Assembly (NCBI GenBank): GCA_963971405.1
Contig: OZ020490.1
Location: 11,146,874-11,210,873, forward strand
Length of the DNA: 64,000 nucleotides
Source: Psococerastis gibbosa
Taxonomy: Eukaryota > Arthropoda > Insecta > Psocodea > Psocidae
Direction: 5' to 3'
Shown: piece by piece, positions 35,215 through 48,110 of the stretch
Position numbering within the stretch: the first letter of the stretch is position 1
Layout: each line of letters starts with the position of its first letter
Made by a program: the position numbers and the translations under genes
Notes under the pieces: model-generated
What the model was told of the DNA's origin: nothing
What the model saw: the letters and a program-made list of their open reading frames with translations, nothing else
The model's database searches: none

Positions 35215-35570
35215 TGTTTATTTTCCATCGCCTGTTTTCAACAATTCTGCTTTAAGCAACCCTATCAGTCCGGCGTGGAGAGTGAGTCTGTTTGTCAACT
35301 TCAGACACCCTAAGAGCAGACTCTTTCACCTCATGGAGAAGGGAAGTTGACTGACAGGGTGGACCTCCTGATTATAGTGGATTCCGAACCACTTGGGCAA
35401 CATAGTAAAGTCACACGATTAATTCGGAGGACTACTAGTAGTCTCAGCGCGTTATCTCACCTTGTTCCCCCACCAACGATGTACACACAGTTTGCAGTTT
35501 TGAACAGGCTCTGGTCGGGTGGATTGAACATAGTGTGGCTGTTGACAGTTAGCAAAATGATTGGGCTCAC
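35215..35570 (+). repeat. Dispersed repeat E, copy
   Basis: It runs from TTTCAACAATTCTGCTTTAA, through GTGAGTCTGTTTGTCAACTT and TGGACCTCCTGATTATAGTG, to the TTTGAACAGGCTCTGG region. It has the same orientation as 4330-4590 and is more complete at the left. Confidence 0.6.
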
Positions 35571-36014
35571 CAAATTGAAATCCTAGCGTGAGAAGGGAGG
35601 GAGTAAGGGCCGCTAGTCAAAATATACTAATTTCTTTGCTGAAGACCGACTTCTTCACTTCTCTATAGACGCCTTCCCTGACCGTAGTTAGTCTCGCAAA
35701 AGTCAAAACACCTGCCACATGCTCAAAATTCGAGAATACAAAGATTTGAACTCATCACCCAAACGACCAGAGATCAAATCGTTAAACACTCGACCGATCA
35801 CGACTGCAAATAAAGGAATGAAAGTGGACATGATTTCCATATTTGTCAATAGCTTGATGGCTAGACGAGACCTTGGTGCTCTTTTACGATCTATTACTTA
35901 CTACCGGCATCCAGCTAGACTGTCATACGTCCTAGTGCGGTAAACATTAAAAACAAGCTCCTTAGTTTTAATGCCGGTACTTGGCATAAGCGACTTATAG
36001 GTTAATTATTGTAT

Positions 36015-36149
36015 GGAGGGGTTTCCACATACGTCAATGGTAAATGTGGTATTGACGTTTTAGCAGACATTAAAGACATACTAAAAATATCTGCTACCAC
36101 GTCAAAACCATATTTACCATTGACCATTGACGAATGTGGAAACCCCGCC
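36015..36149. mobile_element. GGCGGGG hairpin miniature element
   Basis: GGAGGGGTTTCCACATACGT and its inverse form long arms around a short loop with TTTTAGCAGACATTAAAGAC. The outer trinucleotides are TAT and TAA. It is a close relative of 46010-46127. Confidence 0.75.
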
Positions 36150-37321
36150 TAAGAGTGGGCCGAAAGGCCCAAAATTTGCCCACATGGAAAATAAAGTCTT
36201 CCTTTTTATTGTACATGTCATCAATAACTGCTGTGAAAACAGACCTAGTAAAAAACGAATGGGGGGGGGGGGGATTCGATTTGCTCTCAAGATTAAAATT
36301 GGGTAAAAAAAATCTGAAAAACGCCCACTGTAGACCATACACTAGTTTCTAAAGCGAAATTCGGTTAGCTGTAGAGTGAAAAAGGGTGGTAAGAGTTGAA
36401 TGAGCCTACAGTAGCGTCAAAAGCAAAATTTCTTAGGCGGCAGCCGGCAAGGAAGAAGGGGTAGTAAGAACACTTGACTGCAATGGGGTGGTCTTATAGG
36501 GGAACGCGGGGTTAAGCTAACATTGAGCCCTCCACCAACACCTGTCTACTTGTTACAGCTTTCTGTTCACTTGTTTGTTGCGTGGGAATTGTAGGGTATG
36601 TTTACACGGCGCTCGGTTGCGCTCCATTAGTTCGCACCGTATAAGACAGACAGATCTTTGAGCAGGCATATACCATGTAACTAGGCAACTCCTAAGTCAT
36701 AATTATACATTATGCAAGTCACTACTTAGCTCCACCCCCTTACACCTAACAAGTAACTGATATATATTAGAACGCGACCTTGTATGTCTGCTGGGCTGAG
36801 GCTGACTCACTCTAACATGAAGTCACTCATGTCTCGCCTTATACTTTGCCCCCACAAAAGAAAGCCATTAAATAAATCTAGAGACAATGTCCTTTTACAA
36901 ACAGTAGATAAACTACCTACCTACCGACAATCCATCTAACCAAACATGAAGCTTAAAGAGACAGTAAAATAAAGTAAAAAATTCACTTTTTTAAGTACGG
37001 TATTACTAAAAATTTATAATAAGCGACCAGTTTCAGCAATATGAAATTTAATTTAATTAAAAATGTATTTATATTAAACGAGCTTTAGCCCCGAAGGGTT
37101 AGTCAACCAGCTAGCCTAATTTTATTTACATATCCTTATCCATTATGTAGTTTTCCTGCAAACAACAATATGAGAGAAAATCTGGGCACTAGGCTAAAAA
37201 GACGCAAGCAACACTTTCAACTTTCAGAGAAAATCGGAGGGGTGTGGGGCTGTGGTAACTTTAACTTGGTTTACGGGTCCACTGGACTATGAGCCATGGG
37301 TCCATTTCCAAGTTAAGACAG

Positions 37322-37345
37322 CAAAAAAAAAAAAAAAAAAAAAAA
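37322..37345. repeat. Poly-A tract
   Basis: An A run of about 24. It precedes the LINE tail fragment but on the wrong side to be its tail. Confidence 0.7.
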
Positions 37346-37469
37346 CAAGAATAGCATGGAGAATCTATGGACGGGATATAAGAAACAACGACCAACGACG
37401 AAATAAATAGGCGTAATACTCAATGGAGTCTACTATGGAGTCCTCATTGTCTGTTTTATAAAATTACAG

Positions 37470-37700
37470 CCTCTAAGATGGCTGGGACATGTTGCAAGAA
37501 TGACAGAAGTCGAACAAAATGTACAAAGCAAGCATGAAGTGAAGACGTCTGGAAGGACGAATTAGAAACCGACCACCACGAGTTGAGAGTTGGTAAATAG
37601 TGGAGGGACGTGCAAACTCGAGATGACTGGAGGAATGTTGTCCAGCTCATCAAGGGCTCTAGAACCGGAAGAGGGAGAAAAACAAGAAGAAGAAGAAGCA
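37470..37700 (+). pseudogene. LINE reverse-transcriptase tail, degraded
   Basis: LRWLGHVARMTEVEQN followed by a GRTN/GRIRNRPP-type basic box is the familiar end of a non-LTR pol (form: LRWLGHV.RM.......GRP..RW). The frame shifts and meets stops afterwards, and the fragment ends in AAGAAGAAGAAG. Confidence 0.6.
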
Positions 37701-38269
37701 TAGGCAAGACCCAAGAGTGATTGACTGTAAGTATCGTAACTTCAAACCGGCGCGTTGTGGATGCTTCATTGCACTTATTTCTCACCCACCCTTTTGTGGA
37801 CAAACCCTATAAAAAGCAGGGGGATACCTTAGGTCCTTAGAGGTTTATAGCAGTGGATTTGTAGCGTATACCCTGTCCAAAATATTATAGCTAGGAAACA
37901 AATGCTCATAGGGAAAACAATCAACAGAAGGGCACTAAGTGACAAGCAACATATACAAGACGGGGAGGAGGGGAGGAGCTCATCAGCAATATTATGAGCC
38001 TAGGTAAAAAATCAATGAGGGTGGGGCTAAGAACCCATTACCCGATTGCTGCCCAGGGGCGGACACACAACCCCTCTGCCTCATGCGATACGTTCGTTTT
38101 GGCAAACATGTGCACACGGACAGGTCATAAGTTAGATTAGCGGCCATACTTAGAGATTCTGGCAAGGGTATTTTTTTGAATTTCTGGGGACACCTGCTAT
38201 ACATCCTGTTCGACCAATCAGATCACGCCTTAACAGGACAAGCTAGAAAATGAACACTCCAAAATTTGC

Positions 38270-38605
38270 TGTTTTTATTCACTTTTTTTTTTAATTAACA
38301 AAGCAAGTCATTAAAGATTTGGCTCATGGAAGTTGTAGAAGACTACTTCATGCATCATTTAATAGGAAGTATTAACTATTTGGTACCTTACTCGTAGTTC
38401 TTCCATAAATACCAGAACAGAGAAGACAGGACTAAAATTTCGGGTATTCTGGGAGTTTTGGAAGAACTACAAAACTGAAAAGTAAAACTACGCGATTATA
38501 TGATGCACGAAGTAGTCTTCTAAAACTTCTATGAGCCATATGTTTAATAACTTGCTGAGTGAATTAAATAAAAAATGAAAAGTATTTAATTTTGGGGTGC
38601 CAATT
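38270..38605. mobile_element. Inverted-repeat element J
   Basis: AAAGATTTGGCTCATGGAAG, GTAGAAGACTACTTCATGCA and their inverses (38502-38560) form imperfect arms of more than 100 bp, with a second inner pair around AGTTCTTCCATAAATACC. A lone arm lies at 16388-16500. Confidence 0.6.
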
Positions 38606-39624
38606 TTCTACGTAGCATACCCTCTTAAACGCTTCCCAACAACAAAATATTCCAAAATATTTGCAGTGTACACTAGATAGAATGGAGTTTTAAATATAAT
38701 GAGGTTACCTCAACTCCAATGACGTCAGTTAGACCTCCCCCCCCCCCGAAAAAATAGCTGACTATGGCCTTGAAAGGAAGCAATGTCGCACCAGAAATTC
38801 GAAAAGTAGGTATATCTTTGACGGCAGGCCGACAGCGAATGTTTCATCTCTCCGATATAGAACTCAAGTCATACCAAAGAAATAAAACCCCATAGCTAGA
38901 GCCTATTACCTAAAGACATGTATTCAATGTATACGTAGCTTTTGAATCGCTATACTCGTACAATCGCAAAACTAGAGGTTATTGCAAGATCAGGTAACCA
39001 TTGAACGTCAAGTCAGGTAATCAGTGCCCGAACGCCTTTTGATATTTATTTTATTTCTTTATTTTGTCCTCACTGGTGACTCCACCAGATTATTTTGTAT
39101 TTCAGTAAATTCCTGAGGGAGAGTATGTCGTATGGCCAGAAAAAGTTATCGGTTTGGTACTTTTTTAAGTATCTCGCAGATAGTAGGTTTCTTACTATTC
39201 GGTGTAGCAACAACTGCAGTGAGTCTACGATATATAGGCCTAGTTATGCATATAGTTAGTATTTGGAAACCGTTCGTCTGCTTACTGTTTAAATTTTACG
39301 CAGCAGAATTATATACACATGTGCAGAAAAACTACGGATGTTTGTATACCAAGCCAAACTTCTTGAATATACTCACGCGAAAGTTAGTAATTATGCGTCC
39401 TCACACCAGCCACATGTCAGGCACAGAAACAGCCTATACAGTAGGTACCTATACAGGCTGGTAGGTTGCACCTCATATAAGAGCCAGGCTACGTACGTCT
39501 AGACGTAGCTACAAGTCGATTTGACCAGGCGCCGAGCATGTATTATCGCACCTCTTCACACTACAGGTCGAAGTGATAAAGCGCGATACTAGAAGCTGTT
39601 TATAATTATTGCTTTCCTATTCAC

Positions 39625-39815
39625 ACTATAGTACGTATAAAGCTTTGTGATGGACGAAATTTTCGATTCCAAAATTTCAACGGGTTTACACGTTTTGAGT
39701 TAGCAGCAGCCAAAAAGTGGATTCTACAAAATATCAGTCTGACGGTTCGTCGATTTGTGGGCAAATAACTCGGTGAATGGTGATCAAATTTGGCACCAAG
39801 GTTCACAATTATATA
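39625..39815 (-). repeat. Dispersed repeat I, fragment
   Basis: In reverse it matches the end of the 14060-15215 repeat: ATCAAATTTGGCACCAAGGT corresponds to the GAATTTCATCAAAA region, and CAACGGGTTTACACGTTTTG matches the CAAAACGTGTAAATCCGTTG block. Confidence 0.5.
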
Positions 39816-42800
39816 TTGAGGGAGTTTTTTTTTACATTTGGGGATTTCACTTTATCCAATAATGTCATCGGGGTCTCAGGAGTTCCAATGTCAGTTAGTG
39901 TGTGCTTCAGAGAGAATAAGAAGCTAAAGAACAATAACCAAAACTGCTTGGGATTAGTTACATCAGATTGCTAGGCTGGGAAACAATGCGTATGACAACA
40001 TTGCTCTCACGGCCAATGTTCAGTTACAAATCATTTGTGGGCTACTAATTTGACTCCAGTTCCATGCGTTTATATGGATCTAACTTTAACTGATTGTGAC
40101 CATTATAGGATGATAACGTGGTGACCAAGTATTAAAAGAAAGTCCGACCGAATTTCCAAGTGTATGCGCCCCTCCCCCCTCTCCAAGCAGACATAAGACT
40201 GTTACAATTTTGAGAAATGTTCCTAATTTCATAAAACAATAAAATTACATGGTAGCTATTTTGTTAGAAATTGGGCTTTGAATAATACATAAAGAGCAAT
40301 AGTTAGAAACAGATTTACTGTATGGCATTAGCTACAAATAGATTTTGCCTAACCACAAAGATACATGCCAACCTACTCAAAACCACTCTATTGTATAACA
40401 AATAAAACATACATCCCCAAAGGGCATTGGGTTTGTTATATATCTTTAAAAAATTAACCCCAATCATTCGAACCTTTATTTTCAATAAGTAGGCACCTAC
40501 TGTCATCCTATCCTGGTCGGCTGGTCGGTTTTTTATAAAATTATAGTCTAGTCGGGGTTTTTAATCAATTATACATGAATTTTCAAATGATATTACTTTG
40601 GCCTTAAGCTAACGCTAATTTGCTTTCTCAATCAGACTGCGGTCTTTACCAGCTATGCATGTTGAGAAAGGGGCACAAAATTAGTAAGACTGTTACATTT
40701 GACCCTGCTTATTGCACTTATTTCCATTGTCCTAATTCATATAGGCAGCACAACCAGAGGGGGGGGGGGGGGTAAGGTACCCTCTGGATTTAAAAATAAA
40801 TTAATAGAAATAAAATAACATTCAAATCAAACTGAAATCTCTTAGACAACACAGCATAAATATATCTGTCTGTATTTAACCACCTTGTTTTCTTATTGTT
40901 TGATTAAGTATATATATTGGTAAATAAAGCTAATAAGAGTAATTGATTTTAACGACAAATTAAAATCAATTTCAAGCCTGTAGTGAACTTGCTAGACGTA
41001 GTACCTACCTAAAAAACGCAAAAAATTAGAATGTGCTTTTTTATGAGAAAAACTTGCAAAACAAAATTATGTCTACAGTATAAATTTACACTGAATACTC
41101 ACACCGTACTATATAATTCTGCCCCCCCCCCTCCCTGCAAAACTTTCTGTGGGCGCCTCTGAATTCAACTTAATCAAACCAAAATAAGGCAAAACAAGTA
41201 TTATTAATTCATCTACCGGTAAGTCGAATAGGTATGCAACTATGCATTGTACTTTATTATTTTTAGACTGATGAGCCCACATTCTTCTGCATAATTTAGA
41301 TTGTCTCACTGATTTGGATCAATTTTCAGCATTGAATAAGGTTCCTTAGCCTTTTAGCATAGGTAAGTGCAAGGTAAAGTATGTGCGAAGCCCGTTCAGT
41401 AGGTTTATCAACAATGATGATTATAAATTCTGGTAACAAAAGCTCGCTTCAAAAGCCTACACCTATAACAATGAAAGCACAGGAGCTATCAAAGGACTTC
41501 CTGTCAAGGTATACATACCAACTTTGGTATTAAAATGCCTTGGGCACATCCGCCAAAGGGTTAAACACCAGGTCATCAACTGATTCCAACCGAAAAAGTC
41601 ACAAATTTACACAATGGCCACTGGAAACTGTTGAAAAGTTCAATAAAGATGAAGTTACTATGCGAAAAAACACTCTAAACTGTAAATTAAATTAATAACA
41701 CCTTAATAACTGCCCTGTGCGTCCAAAACTAACGGCCTGAAACCGCCATGTTGGCTTGGGGCAGGATGCAGATGACAACATTGTCCCTGCGTAATCTAAG
41801 CATAGTTGCGAATGGAAATCAGGTATGGACTAACTTTAAATAAGGTAAACATAGAATGAATTTTTATTGTTTTAACGAATCTGCTTCCCGCTATTTTTTA
41901 AACTTGTACAATGTAGGTAGATGGTAATAAAGCCAGATTTATTTATGTCATGTTGCGATTATAAATTACGGTACACTGTAGGGCACTATTCATGATTTAT
42001 ACACTTAAAATCCCTCAAGATCCCTGAGAGAGGGAATAACCTTTCATAACAAAACAAATTAAAAAGTAAACCTTTCCTAATGTGACTATCATAGACCAGG
42101 GACTGTCTGCGAACACCAGGCCGACAATGTGATGCTGTGGACCGCCTTTACACATTACCTATTATTATTATTATTATTTGAAGAATTAGAAGGCTTTCAA
42201 GTATAACCCCATATTTAGCTTACAGTATGATTTTGATGTACGACAAAGGACTACCGGTTTTAGGAACCACTGCTATAGATATTCGACATTTTCTTGATTT
42301 AAATTAGTCTTAGATTGGATCCCTCACTTGTGAGAACGCTATATTTTCGGGTCCTGACATTGTTTTAGTTTTACAACTACATTTAAACAACCTAGCCCGA
42401 TTGTTATAGTTACTGCATTTTGCAGGTTATACAACCGTGTATCGCAAAGATTTATATTTAGAAATTATTTCTTTTGTATTCATTTCAAATAATCGATGGG
42501 TATAGAAAACATATCTTCTTGATAATATAAAAATTTCCAAACGTAAGGCACTACAAAGATGCCTACATAAGGTACTACAAAATATGTAGTTTGAAAAACC
42601 CTTAATCATCCCGCGCTTTCTTAAAAATGAGGGCAGCGCTGCGTTGTTGCAAACTTGTGATTTCCGTAAAATTACGTCGTCTGCTTGTTTGTTGTTGTTA
42701 AAATTATACACCGGAAAGTTTTGATATTATTTTCTTTATATTATTTTATATTTAATTGTTTTAAATGCCATAAATGGGGTATACAGGTGCGGGAGGAATA

Positions 42801-43090
42801 ATCGTTTTAGAGTTGAAATGCTGTAGATTAGTTGTAAACTAAAGTTTTTGTGAGCCCAGTTATCTCATTTTTAGTGTAAGTTAAGTTTTATTTTAATTTT
42901 AAGTTCGTAATTTCCACTCGGAAACATTCGGACGTCGTGACGTAGACATTCACACGTGTGCTCGCCAGCTTCGGGAAAGTTCGGGTTTAAGTTAGAAACG
43001 CATATTTGTTTACATTTTACAGTGGACGAGTTTAATAAATCTTTGTTTTAATATTTTATTTGGTGGAAAACTTGAAATATAGTTAGAAAA

Positions 43091-45756
43091 ATGGATCGGT
43101 ATGTGCAAGCAAATTCTACTAATCTGCCACATGTAGACGTCGACATGGTTTTGGCCTATTTAAGTGGCAAATCTGTATATACAGCACCGGAATTGCGAGG
43201 CGTCAAAGAAAGCAGGTAAGAATCGCTAAAGATAGTAATGCAGCTCTTTGCTTTTTACGCTTAGGTCTAGCTAATAATTTGGTGTCTTCCTTGCCCCTAA
43301 CAATGTAGGATATTTTTTAAAATGACTTCTCGTTTTTATACTATTTGTTGTCGGCACTTTTTGTTTGTCAGTGGTTATGTGCAATACATTTGTTTGCGTA
43401 GGGTATAGCTGCAATACAGTTCAGTACACAATCTGCTATACTATAGCGGATTGTGTACTTCTACTTTGTCCATTACACCAGTAGGTACCCTGCATTGAAA
43501 GTATTTACTTTATTAAAAACTAATTCACCTACCAACTAAACATTTGTAGTGTCAGTGATATGAGGGCACCAATTTTAGCAGCCTCATAACTTTGTTCGGG
43601 GGCTATTGCCTATTTGCATGTACGTTAGCTTTTTAACATGCATAATAGCCAAACAATTTTTTACAGATCAGGAAGACAGACCTACGGTGATAACGCTGTG
43701 GGAAAAGTGGGAGTCCTTCGTTGCAACGAAGAATGTTGGGTGAAAGGCAGAGTGTGTCCTGAACACCGAGTGACAAGTACACCGTATGAAGTAGTGGTGC
43801 ATTTGAATGAGCAGGCTGAAGAAATATTGGATGCACAGTGCACTGGGTGCCAAGCCGCTCTAGGTAAGATGATATCAATTGACTAGGGATAGAATAGAAA
43901 GTCTATATTGCACCGATTTTCAATAAAATAGCGTAAATAATAAATGTTAACATAATGTACAATGCAGTCAAGAACTTAACAGAATTTATTTGTCATTTAT
44001 TTACCTACTGTATTATGTCAATGTGAAAGTTTGAAGAGTATCATCGGCCCATGGCCATTCCTAACGCATTTCCATTGCGTACTACTTAAAGGTGTTTGTG
44101 GTGCCACTAAATTGACTTAACTGTGATCGATGAACAGACCTATTGGCAAGCATTAGCATAATATGCTACTATCAACAACAACATTTATCTAAACTTTTTT
44201 ATTTTCATTTTAGGTGGCTGTAAGCATTCGGTTGCATTTCTTCTGTGGCTGCAGCGGAGGACAGAAGAACCAACTCCTACTTCCACTGTTTGCTACTGGA
44301 AGAAGCCTGCGTTGTCTTCTGTTGGAAGAGGAGGCACGCACGTCACATTAGCTGACTTTGGGAGGGTACCTATACCGTTGCCGGACAACGTGGACTTTCG
44401 TGCACAAGTTCTGTCTGGTGGATCATATAACAGTAGCATGATCCACAGACAGTTCCTGGAAAGACCGACCGTGGAGCAGCTCAGTCTGCACTATCTGATA
44501 AATAATTCAGAAGATTTTGAGAGTTTAGTGCAGAGGGTTATGACGGCTTCAGTTTGCGAGGAAGCAGAAGTCGCCACAAGAGGCCAGGCTGACAATCCTC
44601 TTTGGCATGAGCTAAGGTTAGTTACATCTTCATATGTTACATGAAAGCATGTAAATGGGTTAAGAAATGTTGCAAGTTAAATAAAAAAAGTTTAGAAATG
44701 GAAACATCAATTTGTTAAAATCATTGGGGTCGCGCCACTGTCATTAATTTACAAACAAACAAAAATGAATGCGCAACCGGGTTTTCACTGAGTTTCTGAG
44801 TGCCCAACAAAAACTTACAAGCTTTGGTCCATGACTCAAGGCAAATGACAGCTTTCCTGTAATTGGTCGCAAGTAAGTTAACAGTAGACTATTTGAAATG
44901 TCATAGTAATGGTGACAGTTGAGGGAAGAAATTAAGAACATTGCACTGTGTTCTAAATGGAAACGTCATTATGCGACAGCCAATGTATTGGTGCGTTTCA
45001 CGACGTTTTGACCATAGTTCATACGACTCACAAATTTGGGGATGAATTGGTTACAAGTTGCAGGAAGAGTAGCCTTTCGGGGCTAAAGCTCGCCTGAAGT
45101 AAAGACGATTTTTCATTTCATAATTTAAGTCATGGATATATGCCTGCCATTTATATCCGGATTGCTCTGCAATCCTTTAATTGAGATTTAATTTGTTGCA
45201 AATCAGTAAATTTGACAATTTTTATTATAGGTACGGTAGGATCACCGCCTCGAAAATCCATGAAGCCGCCCACTGTAGAACACCCGACGGATCGCTCGTC
45301 AATTCAATAATTGGGGTTCTCAAAGTCAGGGACACAAAAGCTATGGAAAGGGGCCGCATCTTGGAGGAGCCAGTTATCCGATTGTTGGCAAAGACATTCA
45401 ATTTGAAGTGGCGTAAGACGGGACTGTTCTTTTTGCCATCCCACCCTTGGCTGGCTGCGTCACCAGATGGTGTGAGCGAAGATTATGTGATTGAAGTGAA
45501 GTGTCCCACCAAATACAAAAATATCAGTCATTACGTCAATTCTCACTCAGAATTAACAGAGAAGGTGAAAGCCCAAATGCAGCTGCAGATGCTAGTGACC
45601 AAACGGCGAAGAGGATTATTTTGTTGCGCTTCGCCGGATTTCGAAAAGTCACAAAAAGCAATCCTCATAATCGTGGACTATGACGAGCCCTACGTGCGTC
45701 AACTTCTGCATCAAGCGCATCAGTTTTGGGAATCGTTCATTAGGCCCAGATTGTAG
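43091..45756 (+). CDS. YqaJ-type nuclease with SWIM-like zinc finger, four exons, 416 aa
   Basis: The exons are 43091-43215, 43667-43863, 44214-44616 and 45231-45756. All donors and acceptors are GT/AG and phases agree (2, 1, 2), giving 416 uninterrupted codons ending at TAG. Residues 100-112 carry Cys-X2-Cys..Cys-X-His (CTGC, CKH), a SWIM-like zinc site likely to bind DNA. Residues of about 236-400 form the YqaJ nuclease: WHELRYGRITAS, GRILEEP (Glu 287/288), SPDG (Asp 321), IEVKCP (Glu 330, Lys 332) and QMQLQML (Gln 357-361). All expected metal and catalytic residues of the PD-(D/E)XK fold are present. Related phage enzymes digest duplex ends 5' to 3' for annealing recombination; a role in transposon end processing is inference. 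It converges with the broken transposase gene in the same element. An upstream TATA or initiator was not identified. Confidence 0.88.
43425..43460. repeat. Short palindrome in intron 1 of the YqaJ gene
   Basis: GTACACAATCTGCTATA and TATAGCGGATTGTGTAC form a hairpin with 17-bp arms, one mismatch and almost no loop. Its role is unknown; it could be a remnant of a very small inverted-repeat element. Confidence 0.6.
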
Positions 45757-46009
45757 TTTGCTTCGGAGGGGAATCAGCGATTGTACCTTCGATTGATAAT
45801 GGTTAAATGCTTTGTGATCCCAATAGTTGTTTTGTTTATTTATTTACATTGTTTTGACGTGGTTTTCAAATCCTTATAACTGGGCCGCCATTTTTTTTGT
45901 CTACTGCCACCTACACAAATTCACTCAGCCAGTGCTCTCTCCCATAAGTCAATCGATCTATTCTAATATATATCGTGCGATCAGCTGGAAACTGTGGAGC
46001 ACATTATAT

Positions 46010-46127
46010 GGCGGGGTTTCCACATGTCAATGGTAAATGTGGTATTGACGTTTTAGCAGACATTAAAGACATACTAAAAATGTCTGCTACCACCATATTT
46101 AACATTGACGTATGTGGAAACCCCGCC
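46010..46127. mobile_element. GGCGGGG hairpin miniature element, TAT duplication, inside the 9.4 kb transposon
   Basis: GGCGGGGTTTCCACAT and its inverse end the element. The inner arms ATGGTAAATGTGGTATTGAC and TTTTAGCAGACATTAAAGAC are inverted imperfectly. TAT lies on both sides (46007-46009, 46128-46130). It inserted after the host transposon arrived. Confidence 0.8.
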
Positions 46128-46688
46128 TATGGGATTGTCCACGCTAGGGCCGGGTTTGTGATTGCCATTGGCCAGAGTCTGGGCATGTGCCTTGCTAACC
46201 GGTGCTTGCGGAACCAGTTTTACAACACCTGTTCAATGAGAACAAAGAAATAAAGTGTCATTAACTGGAGGAAATAATTCTCCACGCTTTGATGCACAAT
46301 ATGCTGCCGTCACTGACACAGATCGGCCACAGTTTTGAAACTTCATTTGTAAAAAAAATAATGGTCTCTGGGGGCGTCACGTTGAAGGAGTTTCAAAACT
46401 GTGGCCAATTGGTGTGAATCATGGTCACATACTACATATCAGAATGAAGAGGAACATTGTTTCTGCTTTATGACGCTTCGTTTATTGTTGCAAGTTAGAT
46501 ATTTCATGAGGAATTGCATATCAAGCAAAAAATGGAGACCACTTAGTACTAGAAGTAGTTTTTTATTCAGGGGTACAGTATATCACAGTAAATATGCAAT
46601 AAATGGAAAAAACCATTCTTGTTATAAGCTACAATATAAACTAATTTTATAGGCAATGTTCCGTAAGAAAATACGGTGAGGCTGCATA

Positions 46689-47658
46689 TACAGGGTGCCC
46701 CAGACCATCCGACCACCTACTTTTTCTCGAAAACAAATGACGTCAGAGGTCTGAATTTTTTTTTATCATTACAAAGTGGGGGTTGATGCATTTCTGGAAA
46801 TTAGTTTGGAATTTTTTGGGGACCTGGAAGGGGGGGTTTGGGGGGTCCGTATGCTGTTCCTCGGAATAATCAAATGTAAAGGTATGTCAAATTGTACATC
46901 AGTTGAAGGCTTATAAAGTGTTCATTCATAATTTGCAAAAATTTTGATTGTATCCCTACAGGTTCAGGTACAGGAGGTCTTTAAAAGTCAAACATTGGGT
47001 ACCTGTGGGCTATTAGTGTGCTGAATGCTAAAAGTCTAAATCAAATTTTCTGGTAAAGAAAAAATAGGAGTACTTGATAATCTTACCTTGGTGTACCTGA
47101 GTTTTTCAGTTCAGGTACAGTAAACAGCTAAAGTTTGAGATTAAATTTCTCTAAAATATCATATGGCATGTTGTACCTTAAATGAAAGCTTATTACAAGA
47201 AATGTCAAGTTAACTATACAAATCGTACCTGAACCTGCGCTTGAACGGGGAGAGGGGCGAAGGGTGGGAATGGGTCACCTAAAGCATGGCAAGTGACACC
47301 TCAAATAAAAGCTCATGACTTCAGCTTGACAATGATACACAAATGTTAGTGCCTGAACCTGCGCCTCAATGGGGAGGGGGGGAGGTTGGGAATAGGTCAC
47401 CCGAAGCATGGCAAGTGACATCTCAAATGAAAGCTCATGACTTCAACTTAACAATGACAAACAAAAAATTGTTCTCATTATTTCGAGGAACAGCATACGG
47501 ACCCCCCAAACCCCCCTTCCAGGTCCCCAAAAAATTCCAAACTAATTTCCAGAAATGCATCAACCCCCATTTTGTAATGATTTAAAAAAAAATCAGACCT
47601 CTGACGTCATTCGTTTTCGAGAAAAAGTAGGTGGACGGATGGTCTGGGGCACCCTGTA
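46689..47658. mobile_element. TA-flanked Tc1/mariner-like non-autonomous element with arms near 190 bp
   Basis: The ends TACAGGGTGCCCCAGACCAT and inverse are flanked by the dinucleotide TA (46687-46688, 47659-47660). The arms stay nearly identical for about 190 bp (TTTTTGGGGACCTGGAAGGG, GTCCGTATGCTGTTCCTCG). TACAGGGTG ends with TA targets are typical of Tc1/mariner relatives. The interior has no transposase frame. Confidence 0.8.
47220..47465 (+). repeat. Two-copy tandem duplication inside the TA-flanked element
   Basis: A unit of about 122 bp (landmarks CCTGAACCTGCGC, GCATGGCAAGTGACA, AAAGCTCATGACTTCA) occurs twice in direct orientation with scattered differences. Confidence 0.65.
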
Positions 47659-48029
47659 TAACAATACTTCTATAGGTAGTGTCATAGTTTTCAGGTGTCC
47701 CTAAGGAATTGAAGACGTAGGCTACAGTTAGAGGGCCCACCGAGCAGGTCTGAATTGGTGCGCAGGCGCTCTCGTGTCTGATTGACTCGGTAGTGTTTTA
47801 ATCCTTCTTCCGTTCTATTAAAGTTTTGCGGATGTTTATAGATTTCTATGGCTTTCCTATGTAGTCGGGGGTAGGTTAAAAGTAAATAAAACAACAAAAC
47901 AGAGAATGACGCCAACTAGCCAAGCAGACACGAGAGCGCTTGCGCGCCGATCCATACCTGCACCAGTCTGTCAGTCAGTTCCTACGGTACCCCCACGATA
48001 CAATCTTAGAAGTGTAGTACATAGTGCCA

Positions 48030-48110
48030 CTGTTGTTGTTGACGAAACGTTTGGAAGCATACTTTCAAATCGACCACGGCCTATTAGCCCGGATTCTCCT
48101 GCACAGCAAC
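48030..48110 (-). repeat. Repeat D fragment
   Basis: GACGAAACGTTTGGAAGCAT, CGACCACGGCCTATTAGCCC and GGATTCTCCTGC match the reverse of the D family landmarks. Confidence 0.5.

Larger units (their letters stand above)
36150..42773. other. Largely gene-free stretch
   Basis: Apart from the LINE tail (37470-37700), the inverted-repeat element at 38270-38605 and a repeat I fragment (39625-39815), I recognise nothing. An open frame of 110 codons at 39132-39464 has no family resemblance I can see. G or C runs occur near 36258, 38740, 40758 and 41122. Confidence 0.4.

Noticed and set aside
39132..39464. 110-codon open frame with hydrophobic segments
   Set aside because: No family resemblance, no splice or initiation support, in an otherwise gene-free area.
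4747..45756. Integrated virus suggested by the YqaJ 'viral recombinase' domains
   Set aside because: Both nucleases sit with transposase domains in spliced genes and no other virus-type gene is present.
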